Source: Chitinophagales bacterium (GTDB lineage: Bacteria; Bacteroidota; Bacteroidia; Chitinophagales; Chitinophagaceae). From it: a stretch of 64,000 nucleotides of DNA. The notes under the pieces were generated by a model. The model was not told the DNA's origin, searched no databases, and worked only from the letters and a program-made list of their open reading frames with translations. The stretch is taken from the NCBI GenBank assembly GCA_030832085.1, contig JAURJU010000050.1, positions 248,001-312,000 of the forward strand. Reading direction: 5' to 3'. Positions 35,204-45,293 of this stretch are shown here, piece after piece. Numbering within the stretch: position 1 is the stretch's first letter; each line of letters starts with the position of its first letter. A program made the translations under genes and the position numbers.

Positions 35204-38200
35204 ATGAGAAAAAAGTACTGCACCATTGTGGTCGCTGCCTTATTGATCTGTATCAACAGCATCGCACAGACTCGAACCATTTCAGGTAAAGTGGTTGCTG
35301 AAAATGGAGAGCCGCTGATGGGTGCCAGCATTGTCATTAAAGGAAGTGCGCAGTCAGTGGTCACCGGAAAAAATGGCGAATTCAGCATCAAACCCAGTGC
35401 AAAGGCAACATCCATTACAATTTCTTTTTCAGGGATGGAAACCACAGAGATCAGCATAGGAAAAAATGACAATTATACTGTTGTCATGAAAACCCTGGTC
35501 ACCAACCTTTCCGATGTGGTGGTGGTTGGATATGGAACCATCAGAAAAGCTGATGCTACAGGTGCGGTACAACGCATCTCCCGCGAAGAACTTATTCGCG
35601 AAAGTCCTACCAATATTCTTCAAGCCATCCAGGGGAAACTGGCAGGCGTGAACGTTACGCAAAATGATGGCGCACCAGGAGCAGGCCTCAGCATCAGGGT
35701 GCGTGGATCAAATTCATTTCTTGGTGGAACAGAGCCCCTTTATGTCATTGATGGGGTTCCCTTCAACAATACCAGCAGCGGGTCAACACCATCTTCGATT
35801 GGCGGAGATGAAAAACAAACCCTCAATGTCATGGCATTCATCAATCCCAATGATATTGAATCCATTGATGTATTGAAAGATGCCTCTGCCACTGCAATCT
35901 ATGGATCAAGAGGAGCCAATGGCGTGGTGCTGATTACCACCAGAAAAGGGAGGATAGGAAAAGACAAGGTTGAGTTGCTTGCCAACGTTGGAATGTCTGA
36001 AATTTCCAAAAAAATTGATGTGCTGACTCCCTATGAATATGCCGCCTATCAAAACCTGTCTTACCAAAACGCCAACAGGTATGATGGAACCAGCTATTCC
36101 ATGCCCTATTCCAACCTTGATCAATACAAAAACCTGAACACCAATTGGCAGGATGCAATTTTCAGGAAAGGGTTTCAACAGCAGTACACCCTGAATGTTT
36201 CAGGAGGTTCTGAAAATGGAAGCCATAGCCTTACCATGAACCACCTGAACCAAAGCGGAATCGTCCAGAATTCGAACTTCAAAAAAATCGGACTGAGCTA
36301 TAACCTCAACAGGAATGTCGGCAAGCACATCAAAATTGGAAGCAGCAATACCATTTCAAATTCCATCACCAATGGTGTAAAGACCGGAACAGACAAGTCT
36401 GATGCCGCAAGTGCCGGTGTCATCCGCTCTGCCATCACCTATCCTGCCACCATTGATTCAGTGGAAGAGTACGATGGCACAGGCGAGGGATTCTTCATTA
36501 CCAATCCTGTCATTTATACCAATGATGTATTGAACAGGGTGACGGCCATCAATATTTTCTCATCCAACCATATAGAAGCGACGCTCGGCAAGTACTTCAA
36601 GCTCAGGGGAAATGTTGGTTTTAACTATGGATCAAATACCCGCGACCAATATTATCCCAGGACCGTCTATGAGGGCTTCAGTGTAAGGGGATGGGGGTTG
36701 AAATCTGACAACTTATGGAGCAGCATGATCTCTGAAGGTTTATTGACCTATAACCGCAAGATCAACAAACACAGCATTGTAGTTACTGGAGCAAGCACGT
36801 TTGAAAGAACCAATGGCCAGAACAAAAGGACTGAAGCAAAAACCTTCCCCAACGACATACTGAAGAATGAAAACATGGAATCGGCAGAACAAATCATGCC
36901 AGTTTCATCAAACAGGTTTCAGTCAACCCTGATTTCATTTTTGGGAAGATTGAATTATTCTTACAACGATAAATATGTATTTTCCCTCTCTTACAGGGAA
37001 GATGGATCGAGTAAGTTCGGCAAGGACAACAAATGGGCAGGATTTGCATCATCAGGTTTGGCTTGGAAGGCACACAAGGAATCCTTCATGAAGGACTTGA
37101 ACAAAATCAGCAACCTTACATTCCGCCTGAGTTTTGGACAAACCGGCAACCAGGGAATTGGATCCTATGCATCGCTTTCCAAATTGAATGTGTACAACTA
37201 CCCTTTCAACGGTGCACTCCAGACAGGACTTGCCGATGATGTGTATTCTGGTCCGGCCAACGCCGCCCTCAAGTGGGAAACCACCACTGCCTACAACGGA
37301 GGATTTGACCTCGGATTGTTCAAAGACAAATTGAACATCCATCTGGACCTTTACCAGAAAAAAACAGACAACCTCCTGCAATATGTAACCACTCCTGCTT
37401 CAACTGGCTTTCAACGTCAATTGAAAAATTCCGGATCGGTGCAGAACAAAGGGCTTGAGGTTTCCATGGATTTCAATGTGATCAACCAGAAGAATTTTAC
37501 ATGGAAAACTGGAGGAAATATTGCTTTCAACAGGAACAAAATTCTGAGCCTTGGGGATGGCATCAAAGAACAGTATGCATCCAGGATTTCTACAAGGGAT
37601 GCTCCTTTCGTGCAATTGGCAGGCTATCCGATAGGCGCTTTGATTGGACATGTTGAGGATGGATACTTCGACAATGAGGCTGAGGTAAGAAGCTCACCCG
37701 TGTACGCCAATCAACCCATCTCTATCATTCAAAGAATGATAGGAGAAGTTAAATACCTCAATCTTGACAAGGATGCATCATCCATCTCCATTACAGACAG
37801 AATGATCATCGGCGATGTAAATCCAGATTACATTTTTGGATTGACCAACAGCTTCCAATACAAGAAATTTGAACTGAATGTATTCATCAATGGAGTCCAG
37901 GGAAATGATATTGTGAACATGAATACTGCCTTCAACGGCAACATCGGAACCTCCAAGAATATCAGCCAGGAAGCCCTGGATGGTGCATGGCAACCTGGCA
38001 AGAACAATACCAATGCTACAGGCCCAAAGGCCATTCGTCAGTTCTGGAGATCGCTTTTGTTCACCAGGAGGTTCATTGAAGATGGAAGCTTTGTTCGCGT
38101 CAAGAATGTAACACTTGGCTATACCCTGCCCTCCAACCAAATCAAGGGAGTCAGCAGCATCAGGCTTGCATTGGGGGTAAACAACCTTTACACTTTCACG

Positions 38201-38323
38201 AAATACAGTGGCTATGATCCTGAAATAAACAGCTATGGCGACAACCCTGCGTTATTTGGTGTTGACCTTGGCGGCTACCCCAATTCAAGAACATTCCAAT
38301 TTTCCATCCGCTGCAACTTCTAA
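35204..38323 (+). CDS. SusC-like TonB-dependent glycan transporter
   Basis: A 1040-residue SusC/RagA receptor that imports oligosaccharides across the outer membrane with its SusD partner. After the signal peptide (ending in SIAQ) come a CarboxypepD-like repeat (ISGKVVAENGEPLMGASIVI), the TonB box region (LSDVVVVGYGTIRKADATGA), the plug (DVLKDASATAIYGSRGANG), and a barrel ending FQFSIRCNF. Length fits SusC. ATG 35204 is chosen over the TTG two codons upstream. The pair susC-susD is followed by a surface lipoprotein. The substrate is likely that of the lyase and GH16 enzymes beside it. Confidence 0.95.
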   Translation: MRKKYCTIVVAALLICINSIAQTRTISGKVVAENGEPLMGASIVIKGSAQSVVTGKNGEFSIKPSAKATSITISFSGMETTEISIGKNDNYTVVMKTLVTNLSDVVVVGYGTIRKADATGAVQRISREELIRESPTNILQAIQGKLAGVNVTQNDGAPGAGLSIRVRGSNSFLGGTEPLYVIDGVPFNNTSSGSTPSSIGGDEKQTLNVMAFINPNDIESIDVLKDASATAIYGSRGANGVVLITTRKGRIGKDKVELLANVGMSEISKKIDVLTPYEYAAYQNLSYQNANRYDGTSYSMPYSNLDQYKNLNTNWQDAIFRKGFQQQYTLNVSGGSENGSHSLTMNHLNQSGIVQNSNFKKIGLSYNLNRNVGKHIKIGSSNTISNSITNGVKTGTDKSDAASAGVIRSAITYPATIDSVEEYDGTGEGFFITNPVIYTNDVLNRVTAINIFSSNHIEATLGKYFKLRGNVGFNYGSNTRDQYYPRTVYEGFSVRGWGLKSDNLWSSMISEGLLTYNRKINKHSIVVTGASTFERTNGQNKRTEAKTFPNDILKNENMESAEQIMPVSSNRFQSTLISFLGRLNYSYNDKYVFSLSYREDGSSKFGKDNKWAGFASSGLAWKAHKESFMKDLNKISNLTFRLSFGQTGNQGIGSYASLSKLNVYNYPFNGALQTGLADDVYSGPANAALKWETTTAYNGGFDLGLFKDKLNIHLDLYQKKTDNLLQYVTTPASTGFQRQLKNSGSVQNKGLEVSMDFNVINQKNFTWKTGGNIAFNRNKILSLGDGIKEQYASRISTRDAPFVQLAGYPIGALIGHVEDGYFDNEAEVRSSPVYANQPISIIQRMIGEVKYLNLDKDASSISITDRMIIGDVNPDYIFGLTNSFQYKKFELNVFINGVQGNDIVNMNTAFNGNIGTSKNISQEALDGAWQPGKNNTNATGPKAIRQFWRSLLFTRRFIEDGSFVRVKNVTLGYTLPSNQIKGVSSIRLALGVNNLYTFTKYSGYDPEINSYGDNPALFGVDLGGYPNSRTFQFSIRCNF

Positions 38324-38350
38324 TAAAGTTTTAATCCAACAACAGTGAAA

Positions 38351-39970
38351 ATGAAATCTTCAATACAATACAAAAGGCTGACAGGCATTTTTCTTGTCAT
38401 CTTCTCGCTTTTCTCTTGCAACAAAGCATTGGTGGAAAAGCCCTATTCATTTCTTTCTCCAGAGAATTTTTACAAGAATGAGTCGGATGCAAAAACTGCC
38501 ATCAATGGCGTTTACAGCGCATTGTACACCTATGACCTCTACCTCCAACCCATCTGGAACTTGACCATGCTGGATGATGACCATGTATCGGGAGCAGACT
38601 GGTTTCTGGGAACATCAGGAGCAGGAAACCCTCAGGGATACTGGGGTGTGGACGGACCATGGGTTGGATTTTATACCGTCATCTCAAGGGCGAATACGGT
38701 AATTGAGAACATCGAACCCCTCAACCAGAATATCGATACAGACATAAAAAGCCGGATTCTGGGAGAAGCATATTTTCTCAGGGGATGGTCCTATTTTCAG
38801 CTTGTTCAATTGTACGGTGGTGTACCGCTAAGGCTTGCATCACTTTCCAAGGAAACTGATGTCAATAAACCAAGGGCATCGGTGGTGGAAGTGTACAATA
38901 CTGTTTTCAGTGACCTGAAAAAAGCGGAAACCATGTTATTCCCTGTTGGACATCCGAAAGCAGGAGAAGCAGGCAGGGCAACACGTGGTGTAGCAAAGGG
39001 ATTCCTTGCCAAGGCCTACCTGACCATGGCGTCTTGCGCCGTCAACAGTGGAAATGTGATTGTAAGGGGTGGGCAGGACAATGGGAATTACAGCTATGCC
39101 AAGGCAGCTGTAAAAGGCTATGAGGGCGTAGATGCAAAACTTTACTTTGGGCTGGCAAGGGACAAGGCCATGGAAGTAATCAGCAGCAAGGAATACAGCC
39201 TCTTTACAAGTTGGAAAACACTTTGGAGCAAAAGTGGAAGAAACAACACGGAACACATGTGGCAAATACAATCCATGTCCGGATCCAGCTTTGTCAACAA
39301 CCTGCACAACTATTTTTCAGCACTCTCTACTTTTGGAAGAGGTGCCGTTTGGGCAACAAACAATCACTACAGCGATTACGAAGATGCAGACCTCCGTGCT
39401 TTGGATGGGATTGCACACAATTACCAGACCAATACCGGAACAAGGTATTTCTACCCTTCATCGCAAGCCGCATTGTACAAAGTTGTCAATGGGCTTACCT
39501 ACAACAACAATGGAACAACTGATAACAGGGCTTATGTCATCAAGTATGCTGATGTTACAGAACCAACACTCGCCAACAGTGATGCACACTACCCCATCAT
39601 GCGTTATGCTGAAATACTGCTGATCTATGCAGAAGCCGCCAATGAAGCCAATGGCAGCCCAACAGTGGAAGCTTATGCACAACTCAATGCCATCAGAAGT
39701 CGGTCAAAAGCCACAGCAGCACCAGCCGGGATGAACCTAGAACAATTCAGAAGTTATGTGCTGGCAGAAAGAGCCAGGGAACTGCTTTTTGAAGGCATCC
39801 GCCGGTTCGACCTGATGAGGTGGAATGTTTACCTGCAGGTGATGAACAAAATATCAGCAGGACAAAACAACATCTCCAAGGTCAGAAGCCAGCGCAACCT
39901 GTTGTTACCGATTCCGTTGGGTGAACTCAATTCAAATCAGGCCATCAAGGAAAACAATCCTGGTTGGTAA
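38351..39970 (+). CDS. SusD-like starch/glycan-binding lipoprotein
   Basis: A 539-residue lipoprotein with lipobox LFSC near residue 22. The TPR-like N-terminal half (AYFLRGWSYFQLVQLYGGVPL is the SusD signature, core GWSYFQLVQLYGG) is followed by a C-terminal half with IMRYAEILLIYAEAANE and RRFDLMRWNVY. SusD lids the SusC barrel and binds the incoming oligosaccharide. It starts 27 bases after the susC stop. The start at ATG 38351 is preferred over the GTG two codons upstream. Confidence 0.95.
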   Translation: MKSSIQYKRLTGIFLVIFSLFSCNKALVEKPYSFLSPENFYKNESDAKTAINGVYSALYTYDLYLQPIWNLTMLDDDHVSGADWFLGTSGAGNPQGYWGVDGPWVGFYTVISRANTVIENIEPLNQNIDTDIKSRILGEAYFLRGWSYFQLVQLYGGVPLRLASLSKETDVNKPRASVVEVYNTVFSDLKKAETMLFPVGHPKAGEAGRATRGVAKGFLAKAYLTMASCAVNSGNVIVRGGQDNGNYSYAKAAVKGYEGVDAKLYFGLARDKAMEVISSKEYSLFTSWKTLWSKSGRNNTEHMWQIQSMSGSSFVNNLHNYFSALSTFGRGAVWATNNHYSDYEDADLRALDGIAHNYQTNTGTRYFYPSSQAALYKVVNGLTYNNNGTTDNRAYVIKYADVTEPTLANSDAHYPIMRYAEILLIYAEAANEANGSPTVEAYAQLNAIRSRSKATAAPAGMNLEQFRSYVLAERARELLFEGIRRFDLMRWNVYLQVMNKISAGQNNISKVRSQRNLLLPIPLGELNSNQAIKENNPGW

Positions 39971-40004
39971 TCATTCGTATCAAACAATCATTCAATCCAT
40001 CACA

Positions 40005-41036
40005 ATGATAAAGAACTTTACAAAACAATGCCACGCAGTCTTGCCGATCATGCTGATGACCATCCTGTTTTCCTGTAAAAAGGACCATGGACTGCATGAA
40101 GTACCGCCCACAATCACGGGGGTTACCGATTTAACCAACCGTGGCACGACACTTTCATCTGTCAAGTTTGGCGAGTGGATTGTCATCAAGGGTGCACATC
40201 TTGCAACAACCTATAAAGTAGAATTCAATACCATCGTGGTATCGGACTCATTGTATTATGCCGATGACAGTACCGTAACTGTTAAGATACCTGCCAATCT
40301 TCCTGACCCTATCAACAACCCCATCACGGTAACAACCAAGTACGGAACAGCAACCTATGGGTTCAAGATCATGCAACCCGCTCCTATCATCACAGGATTC
40401 AATCCGGAAGCTGGATTGGCAGGTGATGTGGTGACCATATCTGGCAATCATTTCAATGGTGTAACAGAAGTCAAATTCGACAATGCAGTGGCTACGATTG
40501 TTTCGAAAAGCAACCAGGAATTGAAAGTGAATGTTCCCGCAGGCGTGACCAGTGCATTCATTACGGTTACCACCCCTGTAGGATCCGTAACCTCATTGAC
40601 AAAATTTGGGTTTAAGTATATGATCTACGATGAAAAGTTGCAAACCGGTTGGTCAAATACTTCCTATAGCGCAACAGCCATACTGAACCATACCACCACC
40701 GTCAAAAGGGGTACGACCTCCATCAGCAATGCATACACAGTCGGTTTCGGCGGCTTTAGGCTGAGCAAGGCAACGCCTGCAGTGAGTTTGACCGGTTACA
40801 CTGCCATCAAATTTTCTGTGTTTGGAGGACCTGGAACGGAAGGTAAAAAGGCAAGGGTTATCATCAATGGCGTAAGCACAACAGCATTTCAAATCTTGTT
40901 GAAAGAGGGTGCTTGGTCTACTTTTGAAATCCCTTTATCGAACTTCAACAATCCAACCACACTGACTTCATTTGAATTGAAGGAATACAGCGGCTTGATG
41001 GTTACGGTTTATTTAGATGACATCGGCTTGTCATAA
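40005..41036 (+). CDS. IPT/TIG-domain surface glycan-binding lipoprotein
   Basis: A 343-residue lipoprotein with lipobox FSC near residue 23, then three to four IPT/TIG-like immunoglobulin domains. Recognisable blocks are PTITGVTDLTNRGTTL, SVKFGEWIVIKGAHLATTY and PAPIITGFNPEAGLAGDVVT. The C-terminal part (about 210-343) looks like a carbohydrate-binding sandwich. In Bacteroidota PULs such proteins are surface glycan-binding proteins encoded after susCD, as here (34 bases after susD). ATG 40005 was chosen because it begins a signal peptide. Binding specificity is unknown. Confidence 0.85.
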   Translation: MIKNFTKQCHAVLPIMLMTILFSCKKDHGLHEVPPTITGVTDLTNRGTTLSSVKFGEWIVIKGAHLATTYKVEFNTIVVSDSLYYADDSTVTVKIPANLPDPINNPITVTTKYGTATYGFKIMQPAPIITGFNPEAGLAGDVVTISGNHFNGVTEVKFDNAVATIVSKSNQELKVNVPAGVTSAFITVTTPVGSVTSLTKFGFKYMIYDEKLQTGWSNTSYSATAILNHTTTVKRGTTSISNAYTVGFGGFRLSKATPAVSLTGYTAIKFSVFGGPGTEGKKARVIINGVSTTAFQILLKEGAWSTFEIPLSNFNNPTTLTSFELKEYSGLMVTVYLDDIGLS

Positions 41037-41069
41037 AAGGGCAGTCTATATTCTTTAAAGTGGATGATC

Positions 41070-43997
41070 CTAGGCTTTTAAAGCCCCATAAAGCACCTCA
41101 ATGCTATGAAGGGCTTGTCGTCCTGTACCATCCTTTATCTGGTGCCGACAACTGGTTCCTGAAGCTGAGATTTCAGTTTCATCATCCAGCGCGCGTAGTG
41201 TTTTGAACAACACCAGTTCGCCGACTTGCATGGATATGGGATAGTGCTCTTTTTCATATCCAAATGATCCTGCCATACCGCAACAACCAGAGGGAATGAG
41301 CCTTGCTTCATAGTTTTCTGGGAAGGACAATGCGCGCTTGACAGGCACCATGGAAGCCAGGCTTTTTTGGTGGCAATGCCCATGGATCTTGATCTTCTTG
41401 ATGGAGTTGTTAAAAGAAGAAGAGAAAATTTTTCCTTTGTCCGCTTCGCGCATGAACCACTCCTCAAACAAGTAAACATTGTTGGCAAGCTGCTTCGCTT
41501 TTTCAAGCAATTCCGGATCAACAAGATCAGGGAATTCATCCCTGAAACCCAGTATTGCAGAGGGCTCTACACCGACCAAGGGAATTGATTCACTGATGAT
41601 GGAAGAGAACAGTTGCACCTGTTGATTCGCAATTTTTTTGGCTTCCCTGATCAATCCTTTTGACAAATATGTTCTTGCACTTTCAGGATGATCAATGATG
41701 CAAACTTGATAACCCAAATGTTCCATCAACAAAATGCATTGCTGACCAATCTGCACGTCATTGTAATTGGTGAACTCATCACAAAACAAAAACAGCTTGC
41801 CATTTGCAGCAGTTTTGTTGATCAGACCATTCGTTCTTTCAGCATGCCATTTGCGCAGGGTTGTGCCTGATACCCTTGGAAGCGTGCGTTCGGGATGAAA
41901 TCCAACCAGCCGGTTCATGGTCTTTCGAATCATTGGCGTATCAATCATCCAATTATAGATACCAGAAAACAAAGAAGCCATTTTCATTTGACGGGAAAAA
42001 TCTCCAATCAATCTTGTTCTAAAGGGAACACCTTTCTCATCATAATACGACTGCATGAATTCGCCCTTGAGCTTGGCCACATCTACACTGGACGGGCATT
42101 CTGACTTGCATGCCTTGCAAGAAAGACAGAGGTTCATGATTTCTTTTACCGATTCTTTATCAACCAGATTGGTGGATTCATTGGTAAGGTATTGGCGAAG
42201 TACGTTGGCCCTGGCTCGGGTGGTATCACGCTCACTTCGGGTGGCCATATAACTTGGACACATGGTGCCGCCAGAAACCTCCGTTTTCCTGCAATCGCCG
42301 GAACCACTGCATTTTTCAGTGAGTTTCAGGTATCCGCCTGCCGGTTTAAAATCATATACCGTATCTACAGGTTTAACAACAGTTGAAGGGTTGAAGCGTA
42401 ACTGTTCATCCATTGGAGGTGTATCCACAATCTTGCCGCGGTTGAAGATGGATTGTGGATCGAAGATTTGTTTGACCTGCCTGAACAAACCATAATTGTG
42501 TTCGCCCATCATCATGGGAATGAACTCACCGCGAAGCCTTCCATCGCCATGTTCTCCCGAAAGGGATCCCTGGTAGGACTTGACCAAAGCAGCAGTCTCT
42601 GTAAGCACCTGCCTGAATTGTTGTATCCCTTCCTTCGTCTTAAGGTTGATGATCGGTTCTACATGCAGCTCTCCTGCTCCGGCATGGGCATACATGGAAT
42701 ACTGTAAACCATGGCGTTTCAACAACTGCTCAAGGTCCGCTATATAGTTGGGCAAGTCTTGTGGGCTGACGGCACAATCTTCAATCAGGTTTACAGGCCT
42801 TGCATCACCGGGAAGGTTGCGCAACAATCCAAGTCCGGCCTTTCGTACATCCCAGGCCAGCTTGCATTGCTCGTCTTGCAAAATGGGATAGGCATAGCCA
42901 ATATTTTTTTCTTGCAATGCCTTGATGAGCGACTGGCATTTCCTCATCAATTCATGCTGATCATTGCTGAAGAACTCAACCATCAGGATGGCCTTGGGCT
43001 CTCCCTCAATGAATGCGCGGCTTTGGGAAAGCTCCGGAGATGTTTTGGTGAATTGCAAAATGAAATCGTCCACCAGTTCTGATGCTGCACATCCATGCTC
43101 CAAGGCAACCATATTGGCCTTCAACGCATCATTCAATGTGTTCGTATGAATGGTGACCATTGCAACTTCCGCAGGGGGAAGATCCAGCAATTGCAGTTTT
43201 GCTTCTGTAACAAAGCAAAGCGTGCCTTCTGATCCTGCAATCAGTTTGCTCAAATTGTATTGTTCATCCCCTTCAAACCTCGACATGTCCAAAACTGCAT
43301 CCAGTGCATAGCCTGTATTTCTTCTTTTGATGTCTTTCCTAGGAAAGCCGTCTTCAATGGCCTGTTGGTTTTCCTTGCGGTCAATCAGGCCTTTCAATTC
43401 TGTGTAGATACGTGATTCAGTACCTGAGCCCATGCACTTGTTTTCCAGTTCTCCTTTTGTCAGTCCCTTGAAAACAGTTTCAGTGCCATCACTCAGCATC
43501 ACTGTTGTTTCCAAAAGATTATCTCTTGTAGATCCCCAGATGATGGAATGCAGGCCGCATGAATTGTTGCCAATCATTCCACCAATCATCGCCCTGTTGG
43601 CGGTGGAGGTTTCTGGTCCAAACATCAGGCCAAAAGGTTTCAGGTAGGCATTCAGGTCATCCCTGATGACACCTGGCTGCACGCGCACCCATTTTTCATT
43701 TACGTTCAGTTCCAGTATTGCAGTAAAATATTTGGAGATGTCCACTACTATTCCGCTGCCCACAACCTGCCCTGCCAGCGAAGTGCCGGCAGCCCTTGGA
43801 ACCAGTGATATCTTGTTGGTGGCAGCAAATGCAACAAGCTGCCTGATGTCATCAATGGTCTTTGGAATGGCAACAGCAAGGGGCTTTTCCTGGTATTCAG
43901 ATGCGTCGTTAGCGTAAACGATCCTGATGGCATCATCAACTCCATGGTCATTGAAATAGAGTTCCCCGGAAAAAACTGTTGCGAGTTGGTGAAACAT
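41070..43997 (-). CDS. FAD-binding and 4Fe-4S oxidoreductase (GlcD/D-lactate dehydrogenase-like fusion)
   Basis: A 975-residue fusion of FAD-linked oxidase and iron-sulfur domains. The N-terminal FAD domain has VPRAAGTSLAGQVVGSGIV and the C-terminal cap SLSGEHGDGRLRG. Two iron-sulfur clusters follow at about residues 540-640 (CSGSGDCRKTEVSGGTMC and CLSCKACKSECP). A Cys-rich CCG domain lies at the end (HGHCHQKSL and SGCCGMAGSFGYE). Family members (YdiJ-type) oxidise D-lactate, glycolate or D-2-hydroxyacids and pass electrons to quinones. In this locus it may oxidise a hydroxy-acid arising from lactaldehyde or a sugar acid. It is convergent with the surface lipoprotein and 33 bases away. Confidence 0.88.
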   Translation of the reverse strand: MFHQLATVFSGELYFNDHGVDDAIRIVYANDASEYQEKPLAVAIPKTIDDIRQLVAFAATNKISLVPRAAGTSLAGQVVGSGIVVDISKYFTAILELNVNEKWVRVQPGVIRDDLNAYLKPFGLMFGPETSTANRAMIGGMIGNNSCGLHSIIWGSTRDNLLETTVMLSDGTETVFKGLTKGELENKCMGSGTESRIYTELKGLIDRKENQQAIEDGFPRKDIKRRNTGYALDAVLDMSRFEGDEQYNLSKLIAGSEGTLCFVTEAKLQLLDLPPAEVAMVTIHTNTLNDALKANMVALEHGCAASELVDDFILQFTKTSPELSQSRAFIEGEPKAILMVEFFSNDQHELMRKCQSLIKALQEKNIGYAYPILQDEQCKLAWDVRKAGLGLLRNLPGDARPVNLIEDCAVSPQDLPNYIADLEQLLKRHGLQYSMYAHAGAGELHVEPIINLKTKEGIQQFRQVLTETAALVKSYQGSLSGEHGDGRLRGEFIPMMMGEHNYGLFRQVKQIFDPQSIFNRGKIVDTPPMDEQLRFNPSTVVKPVDTVYDFKPAGGYLKLTEKCSGSGDCRKTEVSGGTMCPSYMATRSERDTTRARANVLRQYLTNESTNLVDKESVKEIMNLCLSCKACKSECPSSVDVAKLKGEFMQSYYDEKGVPFRTRLIGDFSRQMKMASLFSGIYNWMIDTPMIRKTMNRLVGFHPERTLPRVSGTTLRKWHAERTNGLINKTAANGKLFLFCDEFTNYNDVQIGQQCILLMEHLGYQVCIIDHPESARTYLSKGLIREAKKIANQQVQLFSSIISESIPLVGVEPSAILGFRDEFPDLVDPELLEKAKQLANNVYLFEEWFMREADKGKIFSSSFNNSIKKIKIHGHCHQKSLASMVPVKRALSFPENYEARLIPSGCCGMAGSFGYEKEHYPISMQVGELVLFKTLRALDDETEISASGTSCRHQIKDGTGRQALHSIEVLYGALKA

Positions 43998-44017
43998 ATC
44001 AACCGTAAAATTAGCGG

Positions 44018-44362
44018 TTAATTGCGCAGGAAATCAATTCTTGTTGGATTGAAAGCGTCTATCAATATGCCTTCTTCAAGACAAAGAGCACCATGTTCAA
44101 TGCCAGGCTCAACGAAGTAACCATCGCCTGCAGACAAGATTTTCTTTTCCCCGTTGATGGTGACTTCAAAACGACCAGACATCACAACAGCGGACTGGGA
44201 ATGAATATGTTGATGCAGTGCGCCAATGGAACCAGCAGCAAATTTGAATTTGACCAACATGAGGTCTTGGTTATGGCCCAAAACTTGACGGTATACACCG
44301 TCACCCAGGTTCTCCCAGGGAAGTTCCTTGTCCAACAGAAAAGAGATGCTACTCGTTGCCAT
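44018..44362 (-). CDS. KdgF-like cupin, probable unsaturated-uronate opening enzyme
   Basis: A 114-residue single cupin without signal peptide. The metal-binding motif HQHIHSQ (residues 50-56) and the later His at residue 90 (PGIEHGAL) are those of KdgF. The ending DAFNPTRIDFL matches the family's D.F.P.R.D pattern. KdgF converts 4,5-unsaturated galacturonate or alginate products into the linear keto form, a step needed after polysaccharide lyase action. That a heparinase-like lyase lies in the same region makes this assignment fit well. It sits between a FAD oxidoreductase and a PhyH dioxygenase gene. Other single-domain cupins are possible. Confidence 0.75.
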   Translation of the reverse strand: MATSSISFLLDKELPWENLGDGVYRQVLGHNQDLMLVKFKFAAGSIGALHQHIHSQSAVVMSGRFEVTINGEKKILSAGDGYFVEPGIEHGALCLEEGILIDAFNPTRIDFLRN

Positions 44363-44394
44363 TGTACAAAGTTATTCAAGAATGAGGTTATAAC

Positions 44395-45252
44395 CTAGGT
44401 GGTTTTTACTTCTTTTTCCCAACCTGTTTCCTTGAGTGCAGGATCATCTTCCTTGCGCAGGAAATCTGCAGTAGCCGCAGCACCTCCAACATCTCCGGCC
44501 ATCATGGCTGCATCTGAAACCGTTTTGACTGGCTCCCTCCAGGAAGTGCTTGGATCATTGAATGCAGGGTTGGACAAAGAATTGTAGCAGGAAATGATGG
44601 ACCATCTTGGTTTGTCGCTCAGGTTGGCTTCACTGCGGTGCAAGAGATTGCTGTGAAAGAAAAGCGCGTCTCCGGGCTCAAGCTCAACATATACATGTTC
44701 AAGTGTTGTAAGGGCATGATCCACCATGACCATGTCTGCACCGACCTGCTCTCCTGAAAAACCATGGTTGACCCTTCCAAGTTTATGGGAACGCTTGATG
44801 ACTTGCAAACAGCCATTTTCCTTGTTGGCTTCTGTCAACGCAATCATGATGCTGACCAATTGATCAGGAAACAAAAACTGGTTCTTGTACCAATACCCAT
44901 AATCCTGGTGCCATTCCCAGGCGCCCCCTACCCTTGGCTCCTTTTGCATCAACTTGGTATGAAAATGACAAACGGGTGCATCGCTGTCCAAAAGCTTTCC
45001 AGCGGCATCGACCATGCGTTCACTTCTTAACATCATGCTGTATACATCGTCGCCGGGTGTAAACCAAAGAGTAAGCTTTGAGTTCTTTCCACTGCTGTCT
45101 GTAACATTGGTGGCGTTGTTCTTGACCACCGCATCAGCAGTAGCAATGGAATAAAGTTTTGTGACCTCTTCTGTTGAAAAAAAGTTTTTGACAATGAGGT
45201 ATCCATCTTGATGGAAAGCTATGACATCAGCAGTATTCAGGCGATATGACAT
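44395..45252 (-). CDS. Phytanoyl-CoA dioxygenase-family Fe(II)/2-oxoglutarate oxygenase
   Basis: A 285-residue protein of the PhyH family. The iron ligands are visible as WEWHQDYGYWY (His115, Asp117) and the distal His205 in LLHRSEAN. Arg216 is a candidate for 2-oxoglutarate binding. No signal peptide, so cytosolic. PhyH enzymes in bacterial sugar and natural-product clusters hydroxylate diverse small molecules, so the substrate is unknown. It lies 32 bases upstream of the KdgF-like gene on the same strand. A second PhyH gene lies at 57635. Confidence 0.88.
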   Translation of the reverse strand: MSYRLNTADVIAFHQDGYLIVKNFFSTEEVTKLYSIATADAVVKNNATNVTDSSGKNSKLTLWFTPGDDVYSMMLRSERMVDAAGKLLDSDAPVCHFHTKLMQKEPRVGGAWEWHQDYGYWYKNQFLFPDQLVSIMIALTEANKENGCLQVIKRSHKLGRVNHGFSGEQVGADMVMVDHALTTLEHVYVELEPGDALFFHSNLLHRSEANLSDKPRWSIISCYNSLSNPAFNDPSTSWREPVKTVSDAAMMAGDVGGAAATADFLRKEDDPALKETGWEKEVKTT

Positions 45253-45293
45253 GTGTTAATTTTTAATTTTTTCACAAATTATGACCAATCGAA

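Noticed and set aside
30113-45252. Ulvan or fucoidan as substrate of the first PUL
   Set aside because: Rhamnose/fucose plus uronate enzymes would fit, but no sulfatase gene is present in the window, which such sulfated glycans normally require.
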